A stretch of 62,000 bases of DNA from Cryptomeria japonica (Eukaryota > Streptophyta > Pinopsida > Cupressales > Cupressaceae), in the NCBI RefSeq assembly GCF_030272615.1, contig NC_081406.1, positions 235,271,922 through 235,333,921 of the forward strand, in the 5' to 3' direction. The position numbers and the translations under genes are program-made. This document shows positions 36,401-48,092 of the stretch, in pieces. Each line of letters starts with the position of its first letter. Position 1 is the first letter of the stretch. Under the pieces are notes generated by a model. It worked only from the letters and a program-made list of their open reading frames with translations. It had not been told where the DNA came from and did not search any database.

Positions 36401-37840
36401 GATGAATGGATTATTGACTCGGGATGCTCACATCACATGACTAGAGACAAAGGTAAATTCTTGAACTTTCAAGAATATAATGGAGATTTAGTAAGATTTG
36501 GAGATGACAAAGCCTGTTCAATCAAAGGTAAGGGTTCAATATCTCTTGATGGTAAACATAACACTAACAATGTCTACTATGTTGAAGGATTAAAACATAA
36601 TCTTTTAAGTGTTGGTCAATTAGTTGAGAAAGGTTTTCAGTTACAATTTAAAAATGGAAAATGCAAAATCATGAATAGAACTGGTTTGGAAATTGCAACC
36701 GGTAATCAGACTAGAGGTAATAAATTTCATTTGAATAACAGTGAAAAGGCATGCTTAATTGCACATATAGATGAAAGTTGGTTATGGCATAAAAGACTAT
36801 GTCATGTAAATTTTGATTGCATGGTAAAAATCAGTACTTCTAAGGCAGTTAGAGATCTACCTAAAATTGTGAAACCTCATAATATAATTTGCAAGGAATG
36901 TCAATTTGGAAAACAAGTTAGAGCTAGTTTTAAAAGTATTCTAGAAAAATCCAATAATGCTCTTGATTTAATTCACACTGATTTATGTGGTTCAGCTAGA
37001 ACTAAAAGCTTACAAGGTGATAGATATTTCATGCTAATTATTGATGATTACTCTAGAATGTGTTGGGTTACTTTTCTTAGAGAAAAATCAGAAGCACTTG
37101 GGAAGTTCAAACTATTCAAAGCAATGGTTGAAAATGAAACCGGTAAGAAAATCAAATGTTTAAGATCAGATCAAGGAGGAGAATTCACATCTAAAGATTT
37201 TAATACATTCTGTGAAGTGAATGGAATCAAAAGATAGTTATCAGCACCTCAGACACCACAACAGAATGGAGTTGTTGAAAGGAAAAACAGAACTATCTTG
37301 GATGCAGCAAGAAGTATGTTATCATAAGCAAATCTACCACATGTGTACTAGAGAGGGGCAATAAGCACTGCTGTCTATACATTCAACAAAGGTGAAACTG
37401 GTAAGACCCCTCATGAACTATGGTTTGGTAATATTCCTACTCTTAAGTATTTCAGAATTTTTGGAAGTAAATGTTATATTAGAAGAGATGAGTATATTGG
37501 CAAGTTTGATCCTAGAAGTGATGAAGGAATATTTCTTGGTTATTCATCTAAGAGAAAGGCATATAGATGTTTTAATAAAAGATTATAGAAAATTGTTGAG
37601 AGTACAAATGTAAAGATTGATGAACAATTCAGAGGAACTTCAAGATATATAGACTTTGAACCGGAAATAGAAATTATGACAAATGAACCTACAATAAATC
37701 CACCGGTACATAATGATGATCCAGTTACTCCGGTATCATCAGAGGATTCCATAGTAATTGAAGAACAACAATAGACTAAGACACCTCGGTATGTAAGACT
37801 GAATCATTCTGAAGATCAAATAATTGGAAGAAAATTTAAA
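36401..37840 (+). pseudogene. Element C protease, GAG-pre-integrase and integrase
   Basis: One frame with stops. The protease motif WIIDSGCSHHM lies near 36408-36440, with the DSG triad intact. The pre-integrase zinc-binding region is near 36785-36910 (WLWHKRLCHVNF...CKECQFGKQ). In the integrase core, the first Asp is in LIHTDLCG (near 36975), the second in CLRSDQGGEF, and the Glu in NGVVERKN after the stop at 37235. Stops at 37235, 37324, 37348, 37586 and 37769 are mostly explicable as CAA/CAG or TGG changes. A Copia-type integrase C-terminal extension ends with the KTPRYVRLNHSEDQIIG linker before RT. Confidence 0.85.
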
Positions 37841-39433
37841 GGAGTTATGATAAGAGGAAGATTGGCAAATGAAAAGGTATGTCTTATTTCTGAAATTGAA
37901 CCATTAACTATCAATGAGGTATGTGAAGATAAATTTTGGATTAAAACTATGGAAGAAGAATTAGGACAAATTGAGAAAAATAATACTTGGACATTAGTTC
38001 CCCGGCCTAAAAATAAAAATGTAATTGGAACCAAATGGGTATTTAGAAACAAACTTAATGAAGATGGTAAGGTTGTCAGAAATAAAGCAAGACTAGTGTG
38101 TAAGGGATATTCTCAAAAAGAAGGAGTTGATTACAATGAAACCTTTGCACCGGTAGCCAGAATTGAGGTAGTTAGATTATTCTTAGCTTTTGCAACTCAC
38201 AAGGATTACAAAGTTTATCAAATGGATATTAAATGTGCATTTTTGAATGGAGATCTTGAAGAGGAAGTCTATATTGAACAACTTGATGGATTTTCTTTGA
38301 CAGATGACAATGATATGGTTTGCAGGTTAAGAAAAGATCTGTATGGATTGAAATAAGCCCCAAGAGCTTGGTATGCAAGATTGGATAAGTATCTTTTAAA
38401 GATTGGTTTTACTAAAGGAAATGCAGATAGCAATTTATATTACAAAGTACCTAATGATGACATCTTGATTATTCAAGTATTTGTTGATGATATAATCTTT
38501 GGAGGAGAAGATGAATTATGCAAAGAATTTTCTCTTGAAATGCAGCAAGAATTTGAAATATCTATGATTGGAGAAATAAAATTCTTTTTAGGATTGCAGA
38601 TCTTACAAACTGATAAAGGTATATTTTTGAGTCAATCTAAGTACTTAAAAGAACTACTAAATAAATTTGGAATGGAGAACTCTAAACCGGTAAGCACACC
38701 TATGACTACAAATGACAAATTATCTCAAAGGGATGAATCTATACCTGTTAATCCAACTAGATACAAATCTATGATAGGAGGTTTACTGTACTTGACACAA
38801 ACTAGACCTGATATTATGAATGCAGTATGTATAGTTTCTAGATTTCAGAGTAATCCTAGGGAAAATCATGAATCAATAGTAAAAAGGATTTTTCAGTACC
38901 TACAAGGCACAACAAATCTTGGATTATGGTATCCTATAGATGAAAATTTTGATCTATGTGCATATACAGATGCAAATTGGGCAGGAGATGTGAATGATAG
39001 GAAAAGCACCACTGGAGGAGCATTCTTTCTTGGAAAAAGATTAGTCTCTTGGTTGAGTAAGAAATAGAGTTGTACATCTTTATCAACAGCAGAATCAGAA
39101 TATGTTGCAGCAACAACAAATTGTACACAAGTACTTTGGCTTAAACAAATGTTGAAAGACATAAAGGTAAAATGCAAGGAACCTATTACTATATATTGTG
39201 ATAACACTGCAACAATTGATATATCTAAAAATCCGATATTACATTCTAAAACAAAACATGTTTCTATCAAACTGAATTTTCTAAGGGAAAAAGTTGAAGA
39301 AAAAGAGATAAAACTGGTTTATGTGAATACTAAAGAACAGCTTGCAGATATTTTCACAAAACCTTTGCCTAAGGAAACTTTTGAGTATCTCAGAGATCAG
39401 CTTAGAGTCATACCACCACTGGTAGTGACTTAG
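37841..39433 (+). pseudogene. Element C reverse transcriptase and RNase H
   Basis: Copia RT order: WTLVPRPKNKNVIGTKWVFR, ARLVCKGYSQKEG, DIKCAFLNGDLEEEVYI and FVDDIIFGG (38480-38491, catalytic pair intact). RNase H follows (YTDANWAGD, STAESEY, YCDNTATI), ending with the typical ADIFTKPL and TAG at 39431. Only two stops interrupt it: 38354, where the usual Gln precedes APRAW, and 39065, before SCTS. Both fit CAA/CAG to stop. This is the best preserved Copia enzyme here. Confidence 0.9.
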
Positions 39434-39511
39434 ATAGTTGATGATTGTCATCAACCGACAGAATTAAATGGACAAATCTTTTATTCTAGTATTTGATGAG
39501 GAAGCTACTTC

Positions 39512-39805
39512 AAAGGGGGAGTAGTTGGTATATTGAATTGGTTGGTATTTTGTATGACCTTAACCTTTCTAACTTTGGCATTTGATGTCAAAGTGGGAGA
39601 GATATCTTCTATGGAAAAACACATTATCTTTTTGGTAAAAGAGATTTTAGGGGAGAGATTTTGAAAAACACATTTAAAAAGAAATTGGTATGAAAGATTG
39701 TTACTCCTAGGGGAAAATATGGAGATTGTTAGTTTTTGGCATTTCTGTTTTGGTACTATGATGGTTTTTCCATATTGTGTTGCCATCAATGCCAAAGGGG
39801 GAGAT
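39512..39805 (+). promoter_or_regulatory. Multiple polypurine tracts before element C 3' LTR
   Basis: G-rich tracts at 39512-39521 (aaagggggag), 39590-39600, 39649-39658 and 39794-39804 (aaagggggaga). The last abuts the LTR. The flank catcaatgccaaagggggag is shared with B and G and nearly with A. Confidence 0.75.
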
Positions 39806-40868
39806 TGTTGGTATTTTGGTATGGTTTTGTCATTGATGTCAACACCTACTAAATACACCTACTTTGGATATCTAGCAACATTCACCTGCAAGCAGTAATC
39901 TGTGCAACAATTACTGGTATATGATTAACCGATAGGATATAATGTTCATCTGTACCTGGAATAACATGGAAGACACTTGGTAATGTCGAAGACATCATGT
40001 GGACACTTTATTTTGAAGTAATAATCATTGGTATATTCATATTTGCATATTTGCTTTTACCGGCATATAGGTCCAGGTTATCTAGGGTTACACTGACAGG
40101 TTTATCTTTTCCAGATCAGCATGGCACGCTATGGAGATGATTTATTATTGTTGTAAATGCATTAAGTTGACATGATTAATTATTTATTGCATTAGATATT
40201 ATATTATTTGTAAAATGTTTTTATTGTAATATCTTGTAGAGCCGACCTACTAAAATTGGTCTTAGGGTATGGTATAAATATAAAATCTTATTTGTAAGAT
40301 CAAGTGTGAATGCGAAAAAGATTCAAGTGAAGATATATGTGAGATAAAGCAGAGGCATACACGAAGACATCATTTGAAGGTGAAGTTAGGTTTTTGTAAA
40401 AGCATATCAGCATTACATCGGCACTAAATTCAGCATATGAAGATGCGATTTTGTGCAATACATTCTTATTGGATTTAATCATCCAACTGTATTCAGTGTG
40501 ACTCTCATTTGTGATTGAGCAGTGAACTCTAGGCTGTTGGCCTTTCTGCATGTGCAGACCCCCTTTTGTACACTTACTATCTGTAGTAGTATCATCTGAT
40601 TGTGGGTAAGGTTTCCCATCGTGGATTTTCCCCTTACAGGGTTTCCACGTACAAATATTGGTGTCATGTGTTGTGGATGACTTTGTGTTTATGTTTCATG
40701 CATTAATTCTTACCGGTATAGCAATTTACTATTAACACTGTCTACCAGCATACTAAACTGGTTTATTGGTATTAAGTATTAAGTTGGTTAATAAGTTTTT
40801 GATTTGAATTTATTAAACAACTGATTCACCCCCCCCCCCCCCCTCTCAGTTGTCTCTGGGACCTAATA
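39806..40868 (+). repeat. Element C 3' LTR (1,063 bp)
   Basis: It matches the left LTR. The terminal C tract is a longer uninterrupted run here (about 40829-40843). It ends taata where the left copy has taaca. Confidence 0.92.
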
Positions 40869-40873
40869 GACAA

Positions 40874-42905
40874 GGAATACCTCTCTAGACTCAAAAGAAA
40901 CTATGTCTAAGGAAAAACCAAAGAAGACACATCAAGTAAAGAAAAAGACAAAGAATGAACCGACATCATCAGCACTGGTAAATATTGATATCTCCTCCTA
41001 CAAACCTTTGGCACATTGTCAAAGAACTATCAAAAACATTAGGAGAAAAGTATTGAATGATTTAATTGATTGTTTTGATGACTTTAATGATGATGAAAAG
41101 GAAGTGGGGGATAAAGAAATAATTCAGTATTTATGTGTTAATGACCGATCGCCTTCAGAAATTAGATCTGAAACACCAAATTCTTTGTATAAATCCTTAG
41201 ACAATAAATGGTGCATTGCCATAGAGTAGGAAGAGGAAATAAGAGAAAAAAAATTTGCTGAACATTTTCCTGAAGTATCAAACTCGGAACTATTCGAAGT
41301 GATGAACAAATACAAAGGCCTCTTCTTCATGAGAAGAAGAAGACTCCTGTTACTTGAAGGGAAGGGTAAACAAGTGCTCAAGAATACACACACCCTTTCT
41401 CTAGAATCTTTGAAGATGCTTAAAGTGGCTGAGGCCAATAGGAAGGCTGATCAAGAACCAGCAATAACAAAACCGGATGAAACTTTTGATGATGAAGGAA
41501 ATCCGATTACTGAACCGATTGACACTATTGATGGCGATGCTCTGGATGGACAAGAAGCTTCTCAGGTTACACCAGAGGAAGTTATAGGATAGGAGAAGCA
41601 AATAGAAAAGGAAGTAAAGCTAAAAGAAATAGAGGACAAAAAGGAGGAAGCGAAGAAGCAAGCAAAGAAGAAGAAGGATGAAGAAGAAAAGAAGAATAAG
41701 GAAGAAGATGAGGAGAAATGGAAACAGGAAGAAAAGAGAAAAGAAGAAGAAAAGAAAAGAAAAGAAAAGAAGAGGAAGAAGAGAAAAAGAATCAAGAAGA
41801 TAAGGAAAAAGAGAAGAGGAGAGAAGTAGAGAAAAAGAAGAAGGAAGAGGTAGAGAAAGAAGAGGAGAAGTGGAAGGAAGCAGAAAGGAAGAAGGTAGAG
41901 GAAGACAAAGAAGAGAAGAAGAGGATAGAAGCTGAGAGGAAAAAGGCTGAGGAAGACAAATCAGAGGAGAAGAGGAGAGAAGTAGAGAAGAAAAAAGTAG
42001 AAGAGGATAAGGAAAGAGAAGCGGCAAAGAGAACCCAGATGGAGACTCCAAAGGTAACTGGTAGTCAAGCCAAACTGGCTGACCTCACCAGTCCTATCGA
42101 CCTCTAGTCTGCAAGTGAAATGGAGCTGATGCAGAGCATCAAAGTTGCCCAAGAATGGCTTAAAAACATACAAAGGAAGAAGGAGCACAATGTAATTCAA
42201 GCGGTTGTGGACACTCTTACCAGTTTGATACCAGGTACTAACCTTCCCAACACTGAATCATCACTAGCTAAACTTAAGCTCCTATGCACAGTAGTGGATG
42301 ATTAGGTGCATAGCCTAGAAGAGGTAGCAGAGGCAAATGTCAAGAAAGAGCATCAAAAATCTCTTAATGCAGCTTTGGTAAAGAAGTTGAATGAGCTCGG
42401 GTCTTAACTGCAAAAAGAACAAAAGGATATAAGGGACGATCTGGATGAGGGGCATCTGCTACTCAGCAAGATCTGCCAACCCCATCTGTTCTATGATGAT
42501 GTGCTAGCTCAGAAGCAAAAGATTCAAATAGACTTGTAGTTCTACATGAGAACATTCAAGCTGCCTTATGATTCCTTTACAACTTATAGGCAAACCATTC
42601 ACTGGTTTCACATCCAGTCAGCAAAAATGGAGCAAGAGATCAGCACCTGGTCTAGAGATTTGCGAGAGCTACAACTGGTTCTACTCCCATGATTGCAAAT
42701 TCTTCAGAAGTGCTATCTAAACCTAGATGCCTTAACAGCGACATAAGAGATGAGCACAATTGATGCCATGGAAGAACAGGTCTCCGAGATGCAGACAGAC
42801 AAAGAAGTAGCCACCTCTCTACTTGAGTCCTGGTCTTTATCTATGAAACAATTCTTGTAGAACTTTAAATCTATTTTTGACAAGTATTATTCCTTATTGT
42901 CATAA
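40874..42905 (+). pseudogene. Element B ORF2, 3' part (broken)
   Basis: It resumes the B ORF2 frame after C (gaatacctctctagactc, as in A near 3935). It stops at 41227 and 41590, then is frameshifted within the Lys/Glu-rich tract (about 41592-42036). The C-terminal region follows in the new frame to TAA 42903-42905. The stop after VVDD at 42303 is at the same codon as 5399 in A. The C-terminal 200 residues are strongly conserved with A (for example LLSKI.QPHLFYDDVLAQKQ) and predicted coiled-coil-like. Confidence 0.65.
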
Positions 42906-42968
42906 ACTTTTATTATTTTAATACCAAATGAAAACAGGGTTGTTCAACTATACTTTGTCATTGTTGGC

Positions 42969-43217
42969 AAAGGGGGAGAAGAATTCTATTTGGGAGAAGT
43001 ATAGGGGAGAAGTATCTCGTAATCAAAATTTTGATATATGCTCTGAATATCTCAATGTTTATGCTCTATATGCAAAATTATTATACATTGCATTGTCAAA
43101 GGGATAGTATATATGCTTAGGGGGAGCAATTTTGCTAATGGCTTGATTTTGTTGTAAAACACTTAGATGTCAAAATTTTATTTTCCTAAATGTTGCCATC
43201 AATGCCAAAGGGGGAGA
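42969..43217 (+). promoter_or_regulatory. Multiple polypurine tracts before element B 3' LTR
   Basis: Tracts lie at 42969-42983 (aaagggggagaagaa), 43119-43127 (agggggagc) and 43207-43217 (aaagggggaga, one base from the LTR). They match the tracts of A in order and spacing. Confidence 0.75.
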
Positions 43218-43218
43218 T

Positions 43219-44327
43219 TGTTGGCATTTTTTATGTTTATGTTGTGATTGTCATTGATGGACACACACTTGCATTGAGATCCCCTTTATATGTATGAGTT
43301 AGAGCACAACTGGTATTTGTTCCAACCGGTTTGTTGTATTATTGTCTTTAGACTATTGGTGTTTTGCAGAATGTGTTTCTCGGTCTAAAGCGACATGTTG
43401 ACCCCAAGCAGTTTGTGGATCCCAAGCGGTACGAGGGATTAAACCGGCATAACACATTTTTACCAGTCTTCATTTTTGTCAAACCGGCAACCGTCATTTT
43501 GTATGAATCAGTAATACTCTGTGATGAGTTACCAACCGACATTCTGTGATGAGTTACCATCCACCTATTGTTTGACGGTGCCGACACTTTAAGGGTTCTT
43601 TTTGTGTCATGTTACCAAGTATGTCCAAGTTCATTGAATCTAGGAAATTGTAATGTAATCCTATTGGACTGACATGAAAACAAATTCCTTTATAAGGACA
43701 TCATGTCTAGGGTTTTAGGTTGTTGATAATGTTGTTGTTGCGATAGTTGATATTGTGGCTAGGGTTTAAGGTGGTTGAGGAGTTAGAGAGAGTATGAATG
43801 TGTAGAATATTGAAGTAATGCTGGAATGCATTATGAATGAGCTATCAAGGATCTAATCAAACAATCTGTGCTATTAGCTAGATCAATCACTTGTTGATTA
43901 CTCACATCTTCGACAAATCTGTAGCCCTTAACCGGGTAGGCCCAAAAGCCTTTTGTAAATCCTCTAACAAGGTGGTTCACATCTGTGGATCTAAAATCCT
44001 CTAGCAAGGTAGTCTTTAATCAGACTTATCTCCTAACAGAGATTGAGATTCCTAACAAGATCTGTTCTGATAAAGAACAATGTAAGACCTTAACCGGTCT
44101 GACCTTAACCGGTCTAGTTCCTATTCTGGAGATAGTTACTTGTGAGTTTCATCTCACCGTGCTTTTTCCCATTTGGGTTTCCACGTCAAATATCTTATGT
44201 TATGGTGGTATTACTTTTGTGGGTGAATGTCTTATTTGCATTTTGGTTTCCATGTGTGTTAACTAGTTTGTATCTTAAATTGTTTTACTGGTTTATCTCA
44301 AGATTGTTTAAGTGTTTGAGTACAATG
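43219..44327 (+). repeat. Element B 3' LTR, left portion
   Basis: It starts tgttggcatt and matches 10718 onwards of the left LTR. It is cut by element D after gtacaatg (44327). The last 47 bp are at 54421-54467. Confidence 0.9.
44323..44327. repeat. Target-site duplication of element D, left copy (caatg)
   Basis: The right copy at 54421-54425 reads taatg, one C/T difference. The intact left LTR of B has acagtg at this point, so the match is to the flank and not to chance. Confidence 0.75.
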
Positions 44328-45782
44328 TGTAGACTAGGAAATTGAGGATGCATCAAAACAAATAACAATTAGGACAATCACAAAACCTAAAACTGCAATG
44401 TAAACATGAAGACAAGACATTCAAAATGAAATCAAAGCAAACCAAATGCAGATATCTCCTTCATGTGGCTCCATTGTTCTTCTTTCACCTTCCAATTTAA
44501 TGTTGTTCTCACCTACAAAGTGCAAAATTGCAAGTGGAAAAGCAAGTTGTTGATGAAATTTGTAGCATAAGGTTACTCAAAAATGTGATTGATTGATTGA
44601 CAAAGGAACTCATCCGATTTATAGACAAATTGGAGAGAGGACAAGATTAGCATGAAGAGATTTGAAAGGAAATTCAAATCAAGAATGGAAAAATTATGAC
44701 AAGTGTATGACAAATTATGACAATTTATGACAAATTATGACAAATAGACAAAAATTTGAAATAGAAATAGAAATTAGAAATTAGGAGAAATTTGGAAAAT
44801 TAGGTTAGAAATGATGAATTGGAAATTAGGAAATTAGAAATTGATGAAATTAGAAAATTAGGTGAATTAATTAATAATTTTTTCATTCATTAATTAATTC
44901 ACAAAAAGAGGGGAATTTAATTAGCCAATTAAATAAATATTTAATTGTGACAAGAAGACTTAGGATAAATAAATAAATTATTTAACCTAGAGGGAAAATG
45001 ACAAACAAGATTAAATGAATAAATCATAAAACCCTAGAAGATGAATTAGAAATGCAAGGACGACAATTAGGTCTTGACAAAAGATAATTGATGTAGGGTC
45101 GATTTGATCATGATTGTGATTGACAAAGGACCAATGTTGATAAATGATTGAGATTGGTCTGACAAAAATCAATGACAAATTGACCAAGATTGACAAGGAG
45201 ATCAAATTGAAAAGTGCCAATTGACATGGTTAAAGAAGACAAGGATCAGTGACAAATCGATCGCAAAATGACAAAATTGGCAAGGACAAGGATCGATGAT
45301 GAATCGATCACAAAATGACAAGATTGACAAGGACAAGGATCGATGACGAATCAATCGCAAAATGATGTGATTGACAAGGACAAGTATCAATGACGAATCG
45401 ATCGCAACAATGACATAATTTGACAAGGACAAGGATCGATGACAAATCGATCGCAAAATGACAAAATTGACAAGAGGACAAAAACCTTAATTCTATCATC
45501 GATTAGGATTGATGATGTCCAAAATGATGATACATGTGAACACAAGTTGATGTGATAGGATAAGATCAACCAAAATCATGACTGAAGATTGTTATCGACA
45601 AGATCTAATTTGAAAGTGATAAAAATGAGGAATGCAGAAGAAGGACCTGATGCTTGCAAATGATAAAGACCAAGTGCACAACATAGAAGAAATGTTAATG
45701 CGATGCAAGAACCCTAAAATAAGGCAATGCGCAAATGTTAAAGTATGACTCCACAAGCGTTGACCATTTTTAGATGTCTACA
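44328..45782 (-). repeat. Element D 3' LTR (left on + strand)
   Basis: It matches 52954-54420, with a deletion of about two dozen bases near 44403 relative to that copy. The inverted 47-bp array lies at about 45236-45480. The polypurine tract follows on the minus strand (aaagaggggctaaa, 45796-45783). Confidence 0.9.
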
Positions 45783-48092
45783 TTTAGCCCCTCTTTCAGA
45801 CAATGTGATTCTAAGCGTTGTTTCAAAGAACAATAATGAAAATGCCCCAGACAATAACGATGACATATGCATGCCCCCTCAAGGAATTGGCTGGAAAAAA
45901 TCTAGAAAAGAGGTCAAGTGATCGATAAGAATGACAGAAGACGATAGGTTCAAACGGATCAAAAATTGAAGGTCGGATGCACAAAGGACAAGTTGTGGAA
46001 GGCACAACTGCCAAGACTGACGGAAGAAATATTTGTAAGAAGAAATTAGACAGAGGACAGTTAGAGATGTAGGAAAACTTGCTTTTACAAATGCACATAG
46101 GTAGGTGAGAACCTTTATTTATTGTAGCAAAGCGGATGCAAAGCATCATGGCATTGAAGGCCAGAGCTGGAACGCAACCCCTTTTGCAAAAGATAGACAC
46201 ATCGCACACAAGGAATGAGTGAAGTATCCTAGGGTGCATACATCAAGGGTCGAGGTTTGTGCAACATTCACAAAGCGACCGTACTTATCACATACACCCA
46301 ATGATATAGTTGCCCCAGTTTGTGACAAACATTCCACAAATAGCAAACACAACAAAAAAGGAAAGGAAAGGGACCATGAACCATCCTGGACACTCTAAAT
46401 CACTCAGTGACATCATCGAGCAACATAGGAACATGATCAAAGCCAAAGATAAATCAATAAAAAGATAAGACGCACAAATTCAACCAAGCCAAACAAATAG
46501 TCTGATTGTCATTGTCAAAAGTGGAAAACAGGAATGATCATGCTGTTTGGTTTCAGGGAATGCGGTACCCCATCTAAGATAGGACACAGTCTAGTTTCAA
46601 GTATACCACACCCTGTATTAGACCCATGATAATGTTGACAAGGACCAATGATATTGATGTTGAGTGATTGACATGACAATTTTGATCAGTTTGAATGTCT
46701 GGTTTGATCGAACAGTTCATCTGTTAATGCGTGATTTCATTAAAGCACAATGTTTGATTGATTGTCGTTGGATGTATGCTCAGCGATCTGTCTATGCACA
46801 AAGGGTACCATTTATTGACAAAATGCAAAATGCCAAAGAAATTGTTTTTGATGTTTTGAGGTTTTTCACTTTGTAGGAAATTCGAGTTTTTTACAATTTT
46901 TTTGTTCATTTTTCAGGATTTTATTTGACTTTTTACGGATTTTTTCAGGACATTATTTGATTTTTAGGGATTTTTTTCAAGACATTATCTGATTATTTTA
47001 GATTTTTTTAGGACATTATATGATTTTTAGAGATTTTTTCAGGACATTATATGATTTTTTTGGATTTTTTTTAGGACATTATATGATTTTTTTGGATTTT
47101 TTTCAGGACATTATGTGATTTTTTTGGATTTTTTTCAGGACATTATGTGATTTTTTTGAATTATTTTAGGACATTTTTCAAATTTTTATGATTTTGCCCC
47201 CAGTGTCTAGCAAGGCAAGGAATATGACAAGTGAATAAATAGGCTTTCTGAAATGTTGGTGGATGGAGGGAAGACAAAGGCCTTTTATTATGGAGACAAT
47301 GGGACAAGAGACTGGATATGACAATGTAAAGTAGTGACATGGCATGAGGGATATGTCGAGGTTTTGAAAAACATGTTTTACATTTCACGTCCTTATGTCA
47401 AATCAAGATCAAGGGACAAAAAGAGTGTATGGATGGTGATAAGATATGGATAGGATAAGAAAGACCAAGAATGGATAAGGGACATGGACTGAAGGTCAGG
47501 ATTGGCTAAGGGATAGTGGTAGAAAGTTGCAATAAGCCAGGGAATATGGATGAAAGGTTGTAATAAGCAAATGGATAAAGACCAAAAGCTATGATGGACT
47601 AAAAGCTACAAACAAGATGCATGATTCTCATGATGATCCTCAGCCTTGTCAAGATCAAAGGTGGAAAGAGGAAATGGACATGAGGGACAATAGGATATGA
47701 AGGGTAATGACAGGGGTTCGATAGGATATGATAGTATAAAACCTGTCCCCAAGTACGGTATGCAAAGAAGTTCATAGATTACGCATGACGTCTGTTTGCC
47801 AGGTTTTTATCACAGTACTTGCCCAAGGTGCCTGTTTGCTAGGTTTTCACCAGTGGATGAATTATTTGTGCTTTACTTTTTTTTTGTTTTTCTTTTTTTC
47901 TGACTTTTTTTTTTTTTTTGATTTTGACATTTTAGTCGAAAATGGACACATGATAGGGGATGGAAGAAGGACTCAAACATCTTTTTGTTTGGATAGTAGC
48001 CTTGAAAAAAATGGACCATGACCTTTAAAAGTATGCTCAAAGATGTTGGTAGGATAAGGACATGGAAAAAGAGATGAAATTAAGGCAAGGAT
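45783..48092 (-). other. Element D 3' untranslated region with repeat expansion
   Basis: This is the counterpart of 28550-30095 in E. The unit around aggacattatatgattttt is present about nine times (46930-47180), more than in E. The aaacctggcaaac-type pair recurs near 47796 and 47837. A T-rich run lies at 47875-47920. No gene is supported. Confidence 0.65.

Noticed and set aside
37392-37613. Open frame inside the integrase of C
   Set aside because: It is a shadow frame. The Copia integrase reads in another frame across the same bases.
47785-48021. Short plus-strand frame in D with a Phe-rich stretch
   Set aside because: A poly-T run in the 3'UTR of a minus-strand element; no domain.
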